Part shown: piece after piece, positions 35,411 to 44,281 of the stretch
Layout: each line of letters opens with the position of its first letter
Position numbering within the stretch: position 1 is the first letter of the stretch
Origin: Hyphomicrobiaceae bacterium
GTDB taxonomy: Bacteria > Pseudomonadota > Alphaproteobacteria > Rhizobiales > Hyphomicrobiaceae
Assembly: GCA_025351355.1 (NCBI GenBank)
Contig: JANXWC010000059.1
Span: 62,001-126,000 of the forward strand
Length of the DNA stretch: 64,000 nucleotides
Direction: 5' to 3'
The notes under the pieces: model-generated
What the model was told of the DNA's origin: nothing
The model's input: only the letters and a program-made list of their open reading frames with translations
The model's database searches: none
Translations under genes and position numbers: made by a program

Positions 35411-36070
35411 ATGATGGTTCGTGTTAAAATCTGCGGGATCAAATCGGCTGACATCATGCGGGTGGCGCTCGATGCCGGCGCGGATGATGTGGGGCTGGTG
35501 TTGTTCGCCAAGTCGCCGCGCAACGTCGGTTTGCGCGAGGCGGCGGCGCTGGCGGACATCGCGCGTGCACGTGCTGGGATCGTGGTGCTGTCGGTCGATC
35601 CCGGCGATGCGATGATAGACGAAGTCATGCGCGAGGTGCGGCCGGATCTGCTGCAGTTGCACGGCGATGAGACGCCGGAACGGTGCCGGGAGATCAAGGC
35701 GCGTTGGCCGGTCGCCGTGATGAAGGCAATCGGAGTTGGTTCGGCTGCCGATGCGGAGCGGGCGCTGAATTATCTGGGAGCGGTCGATCTGGTGCTGTTC
35801 GATGCCAAGCCGCCGAAAAGTGCGGTGCTGCCAGGCGGTAACGGCGTGGCGTTCGATTGGTCTGTGCTTGCGGCGGTGTCGGCGCGCGTGCCGTTCATGC
35901 TGTCGGGTGGATTGACGCCGGACAACGTGGCAGAGGCGATCCGAGCAACAGGCGCTGTGGCAGTGGACGTCTCGTCAGGTGTTGAGAGTGCGCCGGGCGT
36001 GAAGGATGCCGGAATGATCCGGCGTTTCATCGCGGCGGCGAAGGCGCCGATAGCTCAAACGAGTCACTAG
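35411..36070 (+). CDS. trpF: Phosphoribosylanthranilate isomerase
   Basis: 219 residues from ATG 35411; ATG 35414 is equally possible. It begins VRVKICGIKSADI with the catalytic Cys of the (beta/alpha)8 isomerase, has LQLHGDETPERC, LFDAKPPKSAVLPGGNG with the catalytic Asp, and MLSGGLTPDNVAEAI and VDVSSGVESAPGVKD at the phosphate site. It catalyses the third step of tryptophan synthesis. trpB is on the same strand but 1.3 kb away, beyond a toxin-antitoxin pair on the opposite strand. Confidence 0.96.
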   Translation: MMVRVKICGIKSADIMRVALDAGADDVGLVLFAKSPRNVGLREAAALADIARARAGIVVLSVDPGDAMIDEVMREVRPDLLQLHGDETPERCREIKARWPVAVMKAIGVGSAADAERALNYLGAVDLVLFDAKPPKSAVLPGGNGVAFDWSVLAAVSARVPFMLSGGLTPDNVAEAIRATGAVAVDVSSGVESAPGVKDAGMIRRFIAAAKAPIAQTSH

Positions 36071-36173
36071 GGTCGTTCCGATTTTAGTGGAATCGGGGAA
36101 CGACGCTAGCTGTTTGTTTTGTCGTGCTTCTTTTCGGAAAACCGCTGCACACTTTATCCGGAAGCACTCTAGG
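36071..36173. repeat. Intergenic repeat, direct copy 1
   Basis: It starts directly after the trpF stop codon. It has a GGTCGTTCC...GGAACGAC hairpin, then a conserved tail ending CTTTATCCGGAAGCAC. A second copy in the same orientation lies at 38902-39027. The stretch TTCTTTTCGGAAAACCGCTG is identical in both. Confidence 0.85.
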
Positions 36174-36651
36174 ACCCGGTGGCCAGGACACGCGAATCCC
36201 ACCAGATCGGTTGCTCAAGGCTTGGCTTTATCAATCTCGCATCGGCGTGATTTGGATTTATCAGGATGTTGCGTTCTTCGCGGGCGACATAGCTTGGCAC
36301 GATGAGTATTGCCGACCTACTTTCGCTAAACCATCGGCTTCCAAACTGCCGGGCGTTGGGTCGATGTATCCAATCGGGCAGGCTATCTTTCGTTACGACT
36401 TCGTACGATGTAGCAGTCGGTATTTCGATTGTGATGAAATGCTGGTTGGGCGGAAGAATTCCATTGAAATGTGCAAGTTTTTCCAACATCGCGGTGCTGT
36501 AGTGCTCGGAGGTGTAGATGATCTCCTGACCTTTTTCGTGCCAGCGCGCTTCGGCGAGAGCGGCGCCTTCACCGCTGTATATCTTGTAGCGGCCCGCGGG
36601 GTCGCCGATGCGATAAGCCCGCATCGGCTCCGATAGTGTTCGCACAGCCAT
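36169..36651 (-). CDS. RES-domain toxin (NAD+-degrading)
   Basis: 160 residues. The RES family is seen in MRAYRI (first Arg), EARWHEKGQEIIYTSEH (Arg and Ser of the active site) and the later SRWFSESRSAILIVPSYV. Members of this family (ParT, MbcT, Res) degrade or phosphorolyse NAD+ and are neutralised by Xre/MbcA/ParS-type antitoxins, one of which is encoded directly upstream with no gap. All family landmarks I know are present, so the toxin is probably intact. Confidence 0.9.
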   Translation of the reverse strand: MAVRTLSEPMRAYRIGDPAGRYKIYSGEGAALAEARWHEKGQEIIYTSEHYSTAMLEKLAHFNGILPPNQHFITIEIPTATSYEVVTKDSLPDWIHRPNARQFGSRWFSESRSAILIVPSYVAREERNILINPNHADARLIKPSLEQPIWWDSRVLATGS

Positions 36652-37110
36652 TTAAGCAGCAACGCCCGCATTGGCCATTGACACGATTTTCAGCACTAAA
36701 TCCGCACCCGCTTTCGATTCCTTCGCCAGATCCATTGGCGTTCGGCCACCCAGCATTGGATGCTTCGAGAGCAGGAACTGACCGGCTTTGGCGAGATCGC
36801 CGTGGTACGTCGCGATGACTTCGGAAAACACTTTGGACAGGGCAAAGATTTTTTCGCTTTCGTCCTTGGTCAGATGTTTGTTTTCCTTTTCGCGGCGATG
36901 AAGGGTCGACTTCGGAATAATATCCGTTGGGTGCAAAAAGCGACCGTGCGGATCCACTCGCTTGGCCACTGTCGTCGCCGTCGCAACGGGGAAACCCTTA
37001 TTGATCAATGCGACCAGACCGAGGTCGTCCATGAGTTGCCATTTCGGTAGGCCGATGAATTGGGCAATTCGGCTTGCCTCGGAGCGCGCGTCGGTTCTTG
37101 TCGCTGCCAT
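36652..37110 (-). CDS. Xre/MbcA/ParS-type antitoxin
   Basis: 152 residues. The N-terminal part contains an Xre-like helix-turn-helix region (HPTDIIPKSTLHRREKENK), and the C-terminus has the MbcA/ParS toxin-binding signature KHPMLGGRTPMDLAKES. Its stop abuts the start of the RES toxin gene, the usual antitoxin-first order. The pair sits on the minus strand between trpF and trpB. An inverted repeat (37130-37143) lies in the probable promoter. Confidence 0.9.
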   Translation of the reverse strand: MAATRTDARSEASRIAQFIGLPKWQLMDDLGLVALINKGFPVATATTVAKRVDPHGRFLHPTDIIPKSTLHRREKENKHLTKDESEKIFALSKVFSEVIATYHGDLAKAGQFLLSKHPMLGGRTPMDLAKESKAGADLVLKIVSMANAGVAA

Positions 37111-37129
37111 TGGAGTAATTCCGCGGATG

Positions 37130-37143
37130 TGTCAGTTGAGACA
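37130..37143. promoter_or_regulatory. Candidate antitoxin operator
   Basis: TGTCAGTTGAGACA, a TGTC-N6-GACA inverted repeat 20 bp before the antitoxin start. On the minus strand a TATATA-rich -10-like stretch is adjacent. Autoregulation of the toxin-antitoxin operon is inferred from family behaviour. Confidence 0.45.
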
Positions 37144-37210
37144 TATATAGTCTACAATGGGACGGTCGGCAATGCCTGCTTGGCCTGAATGCCGTAATCG
37201 CGGTGGATTT

Positions 37211-37270
37211 GTTTCCTTACGGTGCGACGGCACCTGACATGTTTCTCTGCGGTGCGACGGCACCTGACTT
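37211..37270. repeat. Two tandem 30-bp repeats
   Basis: The core CGGTGCGACGGCACCTGAC occurs twice, 30 bp apart, each copy carrying the palindrome GGTGC-GAC-GGCACC-like. They lie between the antitoxin promoter and trpB. They may bind a regulator of either gene or be a small array. Confidence 0.7.
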
Positions 37271-37345
37271 GGCTCCCGGGCCGGGGTATGGCATGGGAGG
37301 CGCGAGCGCAGGCGCGCCAGCAGCGACAATCCGAGAGCAATCCGC

Positions 37346-38590
37346 ATGGCATCTCCCATCGACCCGCGTGTTCCCGCTAATCCGCCCAACAGCTACCGCA
37401 CCGGGCCGGACGAGAAGGGTTTTTTCGGCAAATTCGGCGGGCGGTTCGTCGCGGAAACGCTGATGCCGCTGATCCTCGATCTGGAGGCGGCGTACAATGC
37501 AGCCAAGGCGGATCCGAAATTCGCGGCGGAGCTGACGTTCCTCAACAAGCACTATGCGGGGCGGCCGAGCCCGCTGTACTTCGCCGACCGCATCACCAAA
37601 CAGCTGGGCGGCGCGAAGGTGTACTTCAAACGTGACGAGCTCAATCACACCGGCTCGCACAAGATCAACAATTGCCTGGGGCAGATCCTGCTCGCCAAGC
37701 GGATGGGAAAGACGCGCATCATCGCGGAGACCGGCGCGGGTCAACATGGCGTTGCGGTGGCGACGGTGTGCGCCAAGTTCGACTTGCCGTGCGAGATCTA
37801 CATGGGCGCGACCGACGTCGAGCGTCAGGCGCCGAACGTGGCGCGCATGAAGCTGCTGGGCGCGAAAGTGAACGCGGTGACGTCCGGGGCGGGCACGCTG
37901 AAGGATTCGATGAACGAGGCGCTGCGCGACTGGGTAACCAACGTGCACAACACCTATTACATCATCGGCACGGCGGCGGGGCCGCATCCCTATCCGCAAC
38001 TGGTGCGCGATTTCCAATCGATCATGGGTCGCGAGACGCGCGAGCAAATGATGGAAGCCGAAGGGCGGCTGCCGGACGCGCTGGTGGCGTGCATCGGCGG
38101 CGGGTCGAATGCGATCGGGCTGTTCCATCCATTCCTCGACGACAAAGAAGTGGCGATTTACGGCGTCGAAGCGGGCGGGCATGGGCTTGACGTGGAGAAC
38201 GGGCATGCGGCATCCATGAACGGTGGGACGCCGGGTGTGCTGCATGGCAACCGCACATTCCTGTTGCAGGATGCGGACGGCCAGATTCTCGAAGGACATT
38301 CGATTTCGGCAGGGTTGGATTATCCCGGCGTCGGGCCGGAGCACGCGTGGTTGTGTGAGGTTGGGCGTGTGAAATACGTGTCGGCCACCGACAAGGAAGC
38401 GCTGGTGGCGCTGCAATTGTGCACGAAGCTCGAAGGCATCATCCCGGCGCTTGAACCGGCGCACGCGTTGGCCTACGTGACGAAGCTGGCGCCGACGATG
38501 GGCCGCGATAAGATCATCGTTATGAACCTGTGCGGCCGCGGCGACAAGGATCTGCACACGGTGGCCAAGGCGCTGGGGATGGAGATTTGA
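37346..38590 (+). CDS. trpB: Tryptophan synthase beta chain
   Basis: 414 residues. The PLP lysine is in [13 protein letters not shown], the ammonium/indole channel region in [10 protein letters not shown], the phosphate-binding loop is [10 protein letters not shown], and the C-terminal NLCGRGDKD is diagnostic for TrpB. It joins indole and serine to tryptophan, with TrpA supplying indole. In most relatives trpA follows directly; here trpA lies 3 kb away on the other strand. Confidence 0.97.
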   Translation: MASPIDPRVPANPPNSYRTGPDEKGFFGKFGGRFVAETLMPLILDLEAAYNAAKADPKFAAELTFLNKHYAGRPSPLYFADRITKQLGGAKVYFKRDELNHTGSHKINNCLGQILLAKRMGKTRIIAETGAGQHGVAVATVCAKFDLPCEIYMGATDVERQAPNVARMKLLGAKVNAVTSGAGTLKDSMNEALRDWVTNVHNTYYIIGTAAGPHPYPQLVRDFQSIMGRETREQMMEAEGRLPDALVACIGGGSNAIGLFHPFLDDKEVAIYGVEAGGHGLDVENGHAASMNGGTPGVLHGNRTFLLQDADGQILEGHSISAGLDYPGVGPEHAWLCEVGRVKYVSATDKEALVALQLCTKLEGIIPALEPAHALAYVTKLAPTMGRDKIIVMNLCGRGDKDLHTVAKALGMEI

Positions 38591-38636
38591 TGCCAGCGAG
38601 TGTTTGCATCGCTCGTCATCAGCACACACACCGTCC

Positions 38637-38775
38637 TGGCCGCGCAGGCGGCCACCCAAGCAAGTTCATTTTGCTCGCGGCGACCATGGCGACCACAACC
38701 TTTAGTGTTGCGCCTGAGATGAATTCGAACGCGTTGCCGATTTGCTACTTGTCTGGGTGGCCGCCTTCGCGGTCG
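38637..38775. repeat. Imperfect inverted-repeat element
   Basis: GGCGGCCACCCA near 38645 and its complement TGGGTGGCCGCC near 38755 bound about 100 bp without coding capacity. Extended matches (AAGT/ACTT, GCCGCG/CGCGG) suggest a MITE-like repeat. Confidence 0.5.
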
Positions 38776-38847
38776 TGACAAAAAATAAAATGAGTAGGTC
38801 GGGCGTTTTGCTCGCGGGTATCAGTCGCTCACCCAACGTCGCTTTCC

Positions 38848-38893
38848 CGGCCGCAGCGCTTTCGCGCGGAGAGCCGGGATCTTTACGGGTGAT
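38848..38893. repeat. Dispersed intergenic repeat, copy 2 (reverse orientation)
   Basis: CCCGGCCGCAGCGC...CGGAGAGCCGGG followed by ATCTTTAC is the reverse complement of the right half of the element at 13122-13232. Confidence 0.7.
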
Positions 38894-38901
38894 TATGCGA
38901 G

Positions 38902-39027
38902 GGTCGTTCCGGTTTTAGTTGAATCGCGGAACGACCCTAGCTCTTCGTTTCGTCGTGCTTCTTTTCGGAAAACCGCTGCACACCCCGGATCTCGTCCGGG
39001 GCATGCTTTATCCGGAAGCACGCCAGG
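38902..39027. repeat. Intergenic repeat, direct copy 2
   Basis: Same element as at 36071-36173 in the same orientation, with an extra hairpin (CCCCGGAT/CCGGGG) inserted near 38988-39003. The two copies bracket the RES-Xre pair and trpB. Confidence 0.85.
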
Positions 39028-39181
39028 TGAAGTTGATCAATCGCGTTCCAATTTAACCGGTAAAGGCCGGATAGTTGTCCACCACCGTTCACGCCGTTCG
39101 ACGGGTGACAATTCAGAACGGAAGCGCATGCGCTTCGCCGCGTTGATCGTTATCGCGGCTTCGCAGCAAATTTTCCGACCC

Positions 39182-40513
39182 TCAATTCGTCTGCACCTGC
39201 ACGCCCTGTTCCATCGCCAGCACATGCCCGGCGAGATACAGCGAGCCGCAAATCAGCACCCGCACCGGGCCGGTGGACTGCTTGGCGACCTCGGCCAGCG
39301 CGTCCGGCACGCCCGCGCTCGCCGCTGCATCGAACCCACCCGCGCGCGCTGTTATAGCCAGCGCCGCCGGCTCATGTGGCGCCTCGTGCGCACCCGGGAT
39401 TGGCACCGTCAGCACGCGCTTGGCCAAGCCCCGGAACGGCGCCAGAAAGCCTGCCGCATCTTTCAGCCCCATCATGCCGACGACAAGCACCAGCGGCTTC
39501 GGTGCCTTTTCTTCGAGATCGGCGAAGGCCTGCGCCAGCGCTTGCCCGCACGCCGGATTGTGCCCGCCATCGAGCCACACCTCCGATCCGGCCGACAAGC
39601 CATTGAGCCACATCGGCGCGTCGAGGCGCTGCATGCGGGCCGGCCAGCGCACCTCGACCAACCCGCGCTCGATCGCCTGATCCGTCATCCCTAGCGGCTT
39701 CAACTGCAACGCCGCCGCGACGGCCGCACCAGCGTTGACGATCTGATGCCGCCCCAGCAGCGCCGGCAGCGGCAGGTCGTGCACTTCCGTTTCGCTCTGA
39801 AACACCATGCGCCCGCTCTGCTCGAACGCGTCGAAATCCTCGCCCATCACGATCAGCGGTGACCGCGTCTGTCGCGCGCGCGTGCGGATCACATCGAGCG
39901 GCGTCGCGTCTTGTTGCGAAATCACCGCCGGCACATCCGGCTTTAGAATGCCGGCCTTGGTCGCTGCGATCTTGTCCAACGTGCCGCCGAGTTTTTCGGC
40001 ATGATCCATCGCAATCGGCGTGATGACGCACAGAGCCGGCCGCTCGACGACGTTGGTGGTGTCGAAATCGCCGCCGAGACCAACTTCCAGAATGACCACA
40101 TCGGCCGGCACTTCCGCGAATGCAACAAAAGCCGCCGCCGTCGTGATTTCAAAGAAGGTCACCGCCCCGCCGGCATTGATCTTGGCTACACGCGACAGCA
40201 ATGCGACCAGCATCTCCTCGCTGATCGGCACCGATTTACCGTTCGCGCCAGCCAGCGAAATGCGTTCATGGAACCGCACCAGATGCGGCGAGGTATAGAC
40301 GTGCACACGCTTGCCCGCCGCTTCGAACATCGCCTTGAGAAACGCTGTGGTCGAACCCTTGCCGTTGGTACCGGCGATGTGCACCACCGGCGGTAAGCGG
40401 CGATGCGGATTGCCGAGCTTTTCCAACAACGCCGTGCTCCGTCCGAGTGACAGATCGATGAGAATGGGATGCAGCGCCTTCAACTCGGCAAGCAGCTGGT
40501 CGCTGATGGGCAT
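39182..40513 (-). CDS. folC: Folylpolyglutamate synthase / dihydrofolate synthase
   Basis: 443 residues from ATG 40513; ATG 40528 is also possible. The Mur-ligase-type ATP motif is HIAGTNGKGSTTAFLKAMFEA, preceded by the LGRST folate loop. EVGLGGDFDTTNVV and DHAEKLGGTLDKIAATKAGI are the Mg-binding and carbamoyl-Lys regions. It adds glutamate to dihydropteroate and folates. It is downstream of accD on the minus strand, the order common in alphaproteobacteria (trpA-accD-folC). Confidence 0.95.
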   Translation of the reverse strand: MPISDQLLAELKALHPILIDLSLGRSTALLEKLGNPHRRLPPVVHIAGTNGKGSTTAFLKAMFEAAGKRVHVYTSPHLVRFHERISLAGANGKSVPISEEMLVALLSRVAKINAGGAVTFFEITTAAAFVAFAEVPADVVILEVGLGGDFDTTNVVERPALCVITPIAMDHAEKLGGTLDKIAATKAGILKPDVPAVISQQDATPLDVIRTRARQTRSPLIVMGEDFDAFEQSGRMVFQSETEVHDLPLPALLGRHQIVNAGAAVAAALQLKPLGMTDQAIERGLVEVRWPARMQRLDAPMWLNGLSAGSEVWLDGGHNPACGQALAQAFADLEEKAPKPLVLVVGMMGLKDAAGFLAPFRGLAKRVLTVPIPGAHEAPHEPAALAITARAGGFDAAASAGVPDALAEVAKQSTGPVRVLICGSLYLAGHVLAMEQGVQVQTN

Positions 40514-40602
40514 GACGAATTGTTCCATTGGCGTTCGATGCGCCCAAAGCCGTCCCAACACATCACGTGCCGAAATCAGACGGCCGCGACGTCAGTTATT
40601 CT

Positions 40603-41706
40603 TCAGCCCCGCGCGCCGTCACGCGGCAATGCCCGGCTCTTGGCTTTGGCTTCGGCCTCACGCTTGGCCTTTTCGCGTGCCTCGACGGCTGCCGCGTCGA
40701 ACCGGTCACCCTCATCGACGGGTTCTGGCTCCATCACGTCCGAGCCTCGCGCCAGTGACTCCACGATCTTACCGTCGACTGCATGCCCGTTCATGCTCTT
40801 GATGTATCCGGCGGGTTTCTTTCGAGTGGTTTCATTTGCGACGGCGCCAGCGCCCGCTCCTGCCATAAGCAATCGGCACAGCCGCGACAGCAGCTCGCGC
40901 AATTTGTGGCGATGCACGACCATGTCGACCATGCCGTGCGCCAGCAGGTATTCGGCGCGCTGGAAACCGTCGGGAAGCTGTTCACGGATCGTTTGTTGAA
41001 TGACGCGCGGCCCGGCAAAACAGATTAGCGCACCGGGTTCGGCAATATGTACATCGCCCAGCATCGCGTACGAGGCCGTCACGCCGCCCGTCGTCGGATC
41101 GGTCAGCACAACGATATAGGGTAGCCGCGCCTCGCGCAGCCGCTGCACCGCGATGGTCGTCCGCGGCATCTGCATCAGCGACAGGATGCCTTCCTGCATG
41201 CGTGCCCCGCCTGATGCGGCAAACAGGATGAACGGCGCCTTTTTCTCGACCGCCCGCAACATGCCCGTAACGATGGCTTCGCCGGCTGCCATGCCCAGCG
41301 AGCCGCCCATGAAACGGAAGTCCTGCACGGCCGCCACAACGGCCACCCCATCCACCTTGCCTTCACCGATCACAACCGCATCGGTCAGCGAGGTCTTGGT
41401 TTTGGCGGCCTTCAGGCGGTCCGTGTAGCGCTGGCCGTCGCGAAACTTGAGCGGGTCGGTCGGCACATCCTTGACCAGAACCTGCGCGTACGACGCATCG
41501 TCGAACAACGCCTTGAGCCGGTCATTCGACGCCATCCGCTCATGATAGCCACAGCACGGGAAGACGTACTCGTTGTCCTCGAGCGCCTTTTTGTCGCTCA
41601 TTTGGCCGCAACCACCGCATTTATGCCAGAAGTTATCGGGCGGCTCCCGGCGCGTGGTCAGGAAGCTCGAGATCTTCGGCCGAACGACGTTGCTGATCCA
41701 GTTCAC
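40603..41706 (-). CDS. accD: Acetyl-CoA carboxylase carboxyltransferase subunit beta
   Basis: 367 residues from GTG 41706, chosen because AAGGAG lies eight bases upstream and the protein then starts [11 protein letters not shown] as in relatives. The zinc ribbon is unusual: CGGC is present, but the second knuckle reads FPCCGYH rather than CPxC. The carboxyltransferase domain is normal ([47 protein letters not shown]). It pairs with AccA to make malonyl-CoA. The Lys/Glu/Ala-rich C-terminal tail of about 60 residues is probably disordered. Confidence 0.94.
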   Translation of the reverse strand: MNWISNVVRPKISSFLTTRREPPDNFWHKCGGCGQMSDKKALEDNEYVFPCCGYHERMASNDRLKALFDDASYAQVLVKDVPTDPLKFRDGQRYTDRLKAAKTKTSLTDAVVIGEGKVDGVAVVAAVQDFRFMGGSLGMAAGEAIVTGMLRAVEKKAPFILFAASGGARMQEGILSLMQMPRTTIAVQRLREARLPYIVVLTDPTTGGVTASYAMLGDVHIAEPGALICFAGPRVIQQTIREQLPDGFQRAEYLLAHGMVDMVVHRHKLRELLSRLCRLLMAGAGAGAVANETTRKKPAGYIKSMNGHAVDGKIVESLARGSDVMEPEPVDEGDRFDAAAVEAREKAKREAEAKAKSRALPRDGARG

Positions 41707-41894
41707 GTCAGGCGCTCCTTGCGGGCCGACCCGGCGGGCCATCTAGCCTGCCACCCCATGTCGGGACTACTTGTTATAGACCGAGCGAGGGCCGGTAGAA
41801 CGACCGTGCGCAACAAAAGATATAGCCGCCTACATAGGCTGCAAAAAGGCGATCGCCAATGGCTTGAGCCGGGTTAACCAGACTTTTCCTACGC

Positions 41895-42725
41895 TTACGC
41901 GCCGCGAAAGGCTTGTCCGAGGTCGTTAACCAAGCCAAGTACAGCGGGCACCGTCCGCGTCGTCGCCTTGCCATCAGGGGTAAGCGATGCCTGAATTGCC
42001 GATACGAGTGCCGAGCCCACCACGACAGCGTCCGCCGACTGGCCGATCGCCTTGGCCTGCTGCGGCGTTCTTACACCGAAACCAACGGCCACCGGAAGCG
42101 CTGTGGCTTTACGGATGGCGGCAACCTGTGCATGCACCTTCTGCGGATCCGGTGCCGCGCTGCCAGTAATGCCGGTGATCGAGACGTAATAAAGAAACCC
42201 AGATGTGTTTTTCAGCACGGTGGGCAGCCGCTTGGCGTCCGTCGTCGGCGCAGCAAGCCGGATGAAATTCAGCCCCTTTTGCTGGGCCGGCAGACACAGC
42301 TCATCGTCCGCTTCCGGCGGGCAATCGACGACGATCAACCCATCCACGCCCGCCGCTTTCGCTTCGTCAAGAAATGCGGCGACAGGAAACACATAGATCG
42401 GATTGTAATAGCCCATCAACACGATCGGCGTCTCCGCATCGGTCGCGCGGAAGTCGCGCACAAGCTGCAGCGTTTTCTTCATCGTTTGGCCAGCTTTCAG
42501 AGCACGCAGCCCCGCCGCTTGAATTGCCGGACCATCGGCCATCGGATCCGAAAACGGCATGCCGATCTCGATCAGATCAGCCCCGGCCTTCGGCAAGCCC
42601 AGCACAATCTCCCGCGCCGTCTCGAAGTCCGGATCGCCCGCCATGACGAACGTCACCAGTCCCGGCCGCCCGGCGTTCTTCAGCTCGGCAAACCGCCGGT
42701 CGATGCGTGTGGTGGAATGGGTCAT
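41895..42725 (-). CDS. trpA: Tryptophan synthase alpha chain
   Basis: 276 residues from ATG 42725. It has the TIM-barrel motifs [15 protein letters not shown], the catalytic Glu/Asp in [18 protein letters not shown], and the phosphate loops ITGITGS and [14 protein letters not shown]. It cleaves indole-3-glycerol phosphate to indole. It heads trpA-accD-folC on the minus strand, opposite to trpF and trpB. Upstream in-frame codons to 42821 are not family-like. Confidence 0.97.
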   Translation of the reverse strand: MTHSTTRIDRRFAELKNAGRPGLVTFVMAGDPDFETAREIVLGLPKAGADLIEIGMPFSDPMADGPAIQAAGLRALKAGQTMKKTLQLVRDFRATDAETPIVLMGYYNPIYVFPVAAFLDEAKAAGVDGLIVVDCPPEADDELCLPAQQKGLNFIRLAAPTTDAKRLPTVLKNTSGFLYYVSITGITGSAAPDPQKVHAQVAAIRKATALPVAVGFGVRTPQQAKAIGQSADAVVVGSALVSAIQASLTPDGKATTRTVPAVLGLVNDLGQAFRGA

Positions 42726-43108
42726 TGTCGGCGTGGTTCCATAAGGTGAACCTTGGTCGTAAAGCGTCGCATCACGATCGGTCAAGCGGCAGTTGTTCTG
42801 TGGACCGCAACCGTCGTCCATGGTGATTCAATTCTCAGATCCGCCGACCCGCCCTGTCATCCCAGGCCTTGTGCCTGGGACCCAGGGTGCCACCAACTCA
42901 GGCCTCAGCTCGTTGAACACTGGGTGCTACCCACAAGGGGTAGAATGACACCGAGGGCTCCGGCATCGATAACCCTGGAATTGAACCGCCCTGAAATGCC
43001 GCCAGCAGTGCATCCGAATCTGCGAGACGACGTATCGGTTTCGTGGAACGATGCAAGCAGGATCAGGCCGCTACAAAAGTGCGCCGGTCCACAATGGGAG
43101 GAACACGC
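42726..43108. other. Intergenic region with a repeat arm
   Basis: 383 bp between divergent trpA and an ABC substrate-binding protein gene. At 42855-42886 TGTCATCCCAGGCCTTGTGC... is a diverged arm of the element at 22749-22883, followed by a partial inverted copy near 42926-42948. No gene is supported. Confidence 0.6.
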
Positions 43109-44131
43109 ATGACTGCTAGATTCGCGCTTGCGATAGCTGCGACTTTGCTGCCGGCAGTAGCCGCAGCGCAGACGCCGAAAGCCAACGGCGAAACCATGAC
43201 GCTGCAAAACTACGCCGGCACTACCGGTAATTTGCACGCGGTCGTCGCCGCCCGCAAAGGGTTCTGCGAGAAATACAATTTCAAGTGTGAAATCAAGATC
43301 ATCAACTCTTCCATACTCGGCATCCAGACCCTTGTCGGTAAATCATTGGATGTCGCCCAGACCGGCACCGGGCTTGTGGCCGCGACCAACGCGGCCGGCG
43401 CCGATCTCGTCATCGTCGGCAACAGCCTGCCCGGCTCCGTCACGTTCCTCGCCGCGCGCGCCGACGTGCCCTTTCCCAACAAGGCGAAGGGTTATCCCGC
43501 CGTGATGGCCGACTTCAAAGGTCTCAAGATCGGCGTCACCGCGCGCGGATCGGCCGAGGAACTGTTCCTCAACGTCATGCTCAAAGATGGTGGCCTGCAG
43601 CCTTCCGACGTGGTCTTCGTGGCCGTCGGCGGCCCCGCCACCGCCTACACATCCATGGTCATCGGCAAGCAGGTTGACGCCGTCATCATGTTCGAACCGG
43701 TCAAGGCATTGTGCAATCACACCAAGGCCTGCTCCGTCATCGTCGACATGACGGAGGGCGAGGGGCCGAGCATCGTCAAGGACATCTTTGGCTCGGGCGT
43801 CCCTCTCGTCATGCGGCGCGAGTACGCGGAAGCCAATCCGGCGCTCATGGCTGCATTCTACGCAGCGATGACCGACGCCGCGACATGGTTTAACGATCCC
43901 GCCAATTTCGAAGAGCTGGTGCAGATCTACACGCCATTGATCGGCTTCGGCGATATCCCCGGCGCGAACGATCTACGCCGCAACTGGATCAAGAGCGTTC
44001 TTCCGGCCTACAGCAAGGATCTCAAAGTTTCGCGCACGGCGGTCAAGGCATCGATCGACTTCAACGTCGCCGTCAAGATCCTCGACCGCCCGCTCGAAGT
44101 CTCCAAGGTGTTGTGGGACAAGGCGCCGTAA
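43109..44131 (+). CDS. ABC transporter substrate-binding protein, SsuA/THI5-like, orphan
   Basis: 340 residues, GGGAGGAA before the ATG. A signal peptide ends near AVAAA|QTPKA. The body is the two-lobed SsuA/TauA/NMT1-like fold: GNLHAVVAARKGFCEKY, SLDVAQTGTGLVAATNAAGADLVIVGN, FKGLKIGVTARGSAEELFL, and GKQVDAVIMFEP. Relatives bind sulfonates, nitrate, thiamine precursors or aromatic acids. No permease or ATPase gene is adjacent, so it either works with a distant transporter or has another partner. The ligand cannot be named. Confidence 0.88.
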   Translation: MTARFALAIAATLLPAVAAAQTPKANGETMTLQNYAGTTGNLHAVVAARKGFCEKYNFKCEIKIINSSILGIQTLVGKSLDVAQTGTGLVAATNAAGADLVIVGNSLPGSVTFLAARADVPFPNKAKGYPAVMADFKGLKIGVTARGSAEELFLNVMLKDGGLQPSDVVFVAVGGPATAYTSMVIGKQVDAVIMFEPVKALCNHTKACSVIVDMTEGEGPSIVKDIFGSGVPLVMRREYAEANPALMAAFYAAMTDAATWFNDPANFEELVQIYTPLIGFGDIPGANDLRRNWIKSVLPAYSKDLKVSRTAVKASIDFNVAVKILDRPLEVSKVLWDKAP

Positions 44132-44179
44132 AGGCTGCTTACGATAAAACGCAGAAGAACAGGCGGCTGCACATCGCAT

Positions 44180-44210
44180 GCCTCTGCATCGCCGAAAGGC
44201 ATGCAGAGGC
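44180..44210. terminator. Hairpin after the substrate-binding protein gene
   Basis: GCCTCTGCAT (44180-44189), 11-nt loop, ATGCAGAGGC (44201-44210). Perfect 10-bp stem without a U-tract, so it is weak as an intrinsic terminator. Confidence 0.45.
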
Positions 44211-44281
44211 AAACCGACCATTGGACGCGCGTCGACAACATTAATTTTCCATCACACGAAATATTTCGACGCTATTTTAAA

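Larger units (their letters stand above)
38591..39181. other. 591-bp repeat-rich gap after trpB
   Basis: It holds an imperfect inverted-repeat element (about 38637-38775), a dispersed repeat copy (38848-38893) and the second copy of the direct repeat (38902-39027). No gene is supported. Confidence 0.6.

Noticed and set aside
37211-37270. CRISPR-like tandem repeat
   Set aside because: Only two copies, no unique spacers of the right length, no cas genes in the window.
37217-38659. A 480-codon open frame antisense to trpB
   Set aside because: Low-complexity, family-free translation fully overlapping a certain gene. Treated as a compositional artefact.
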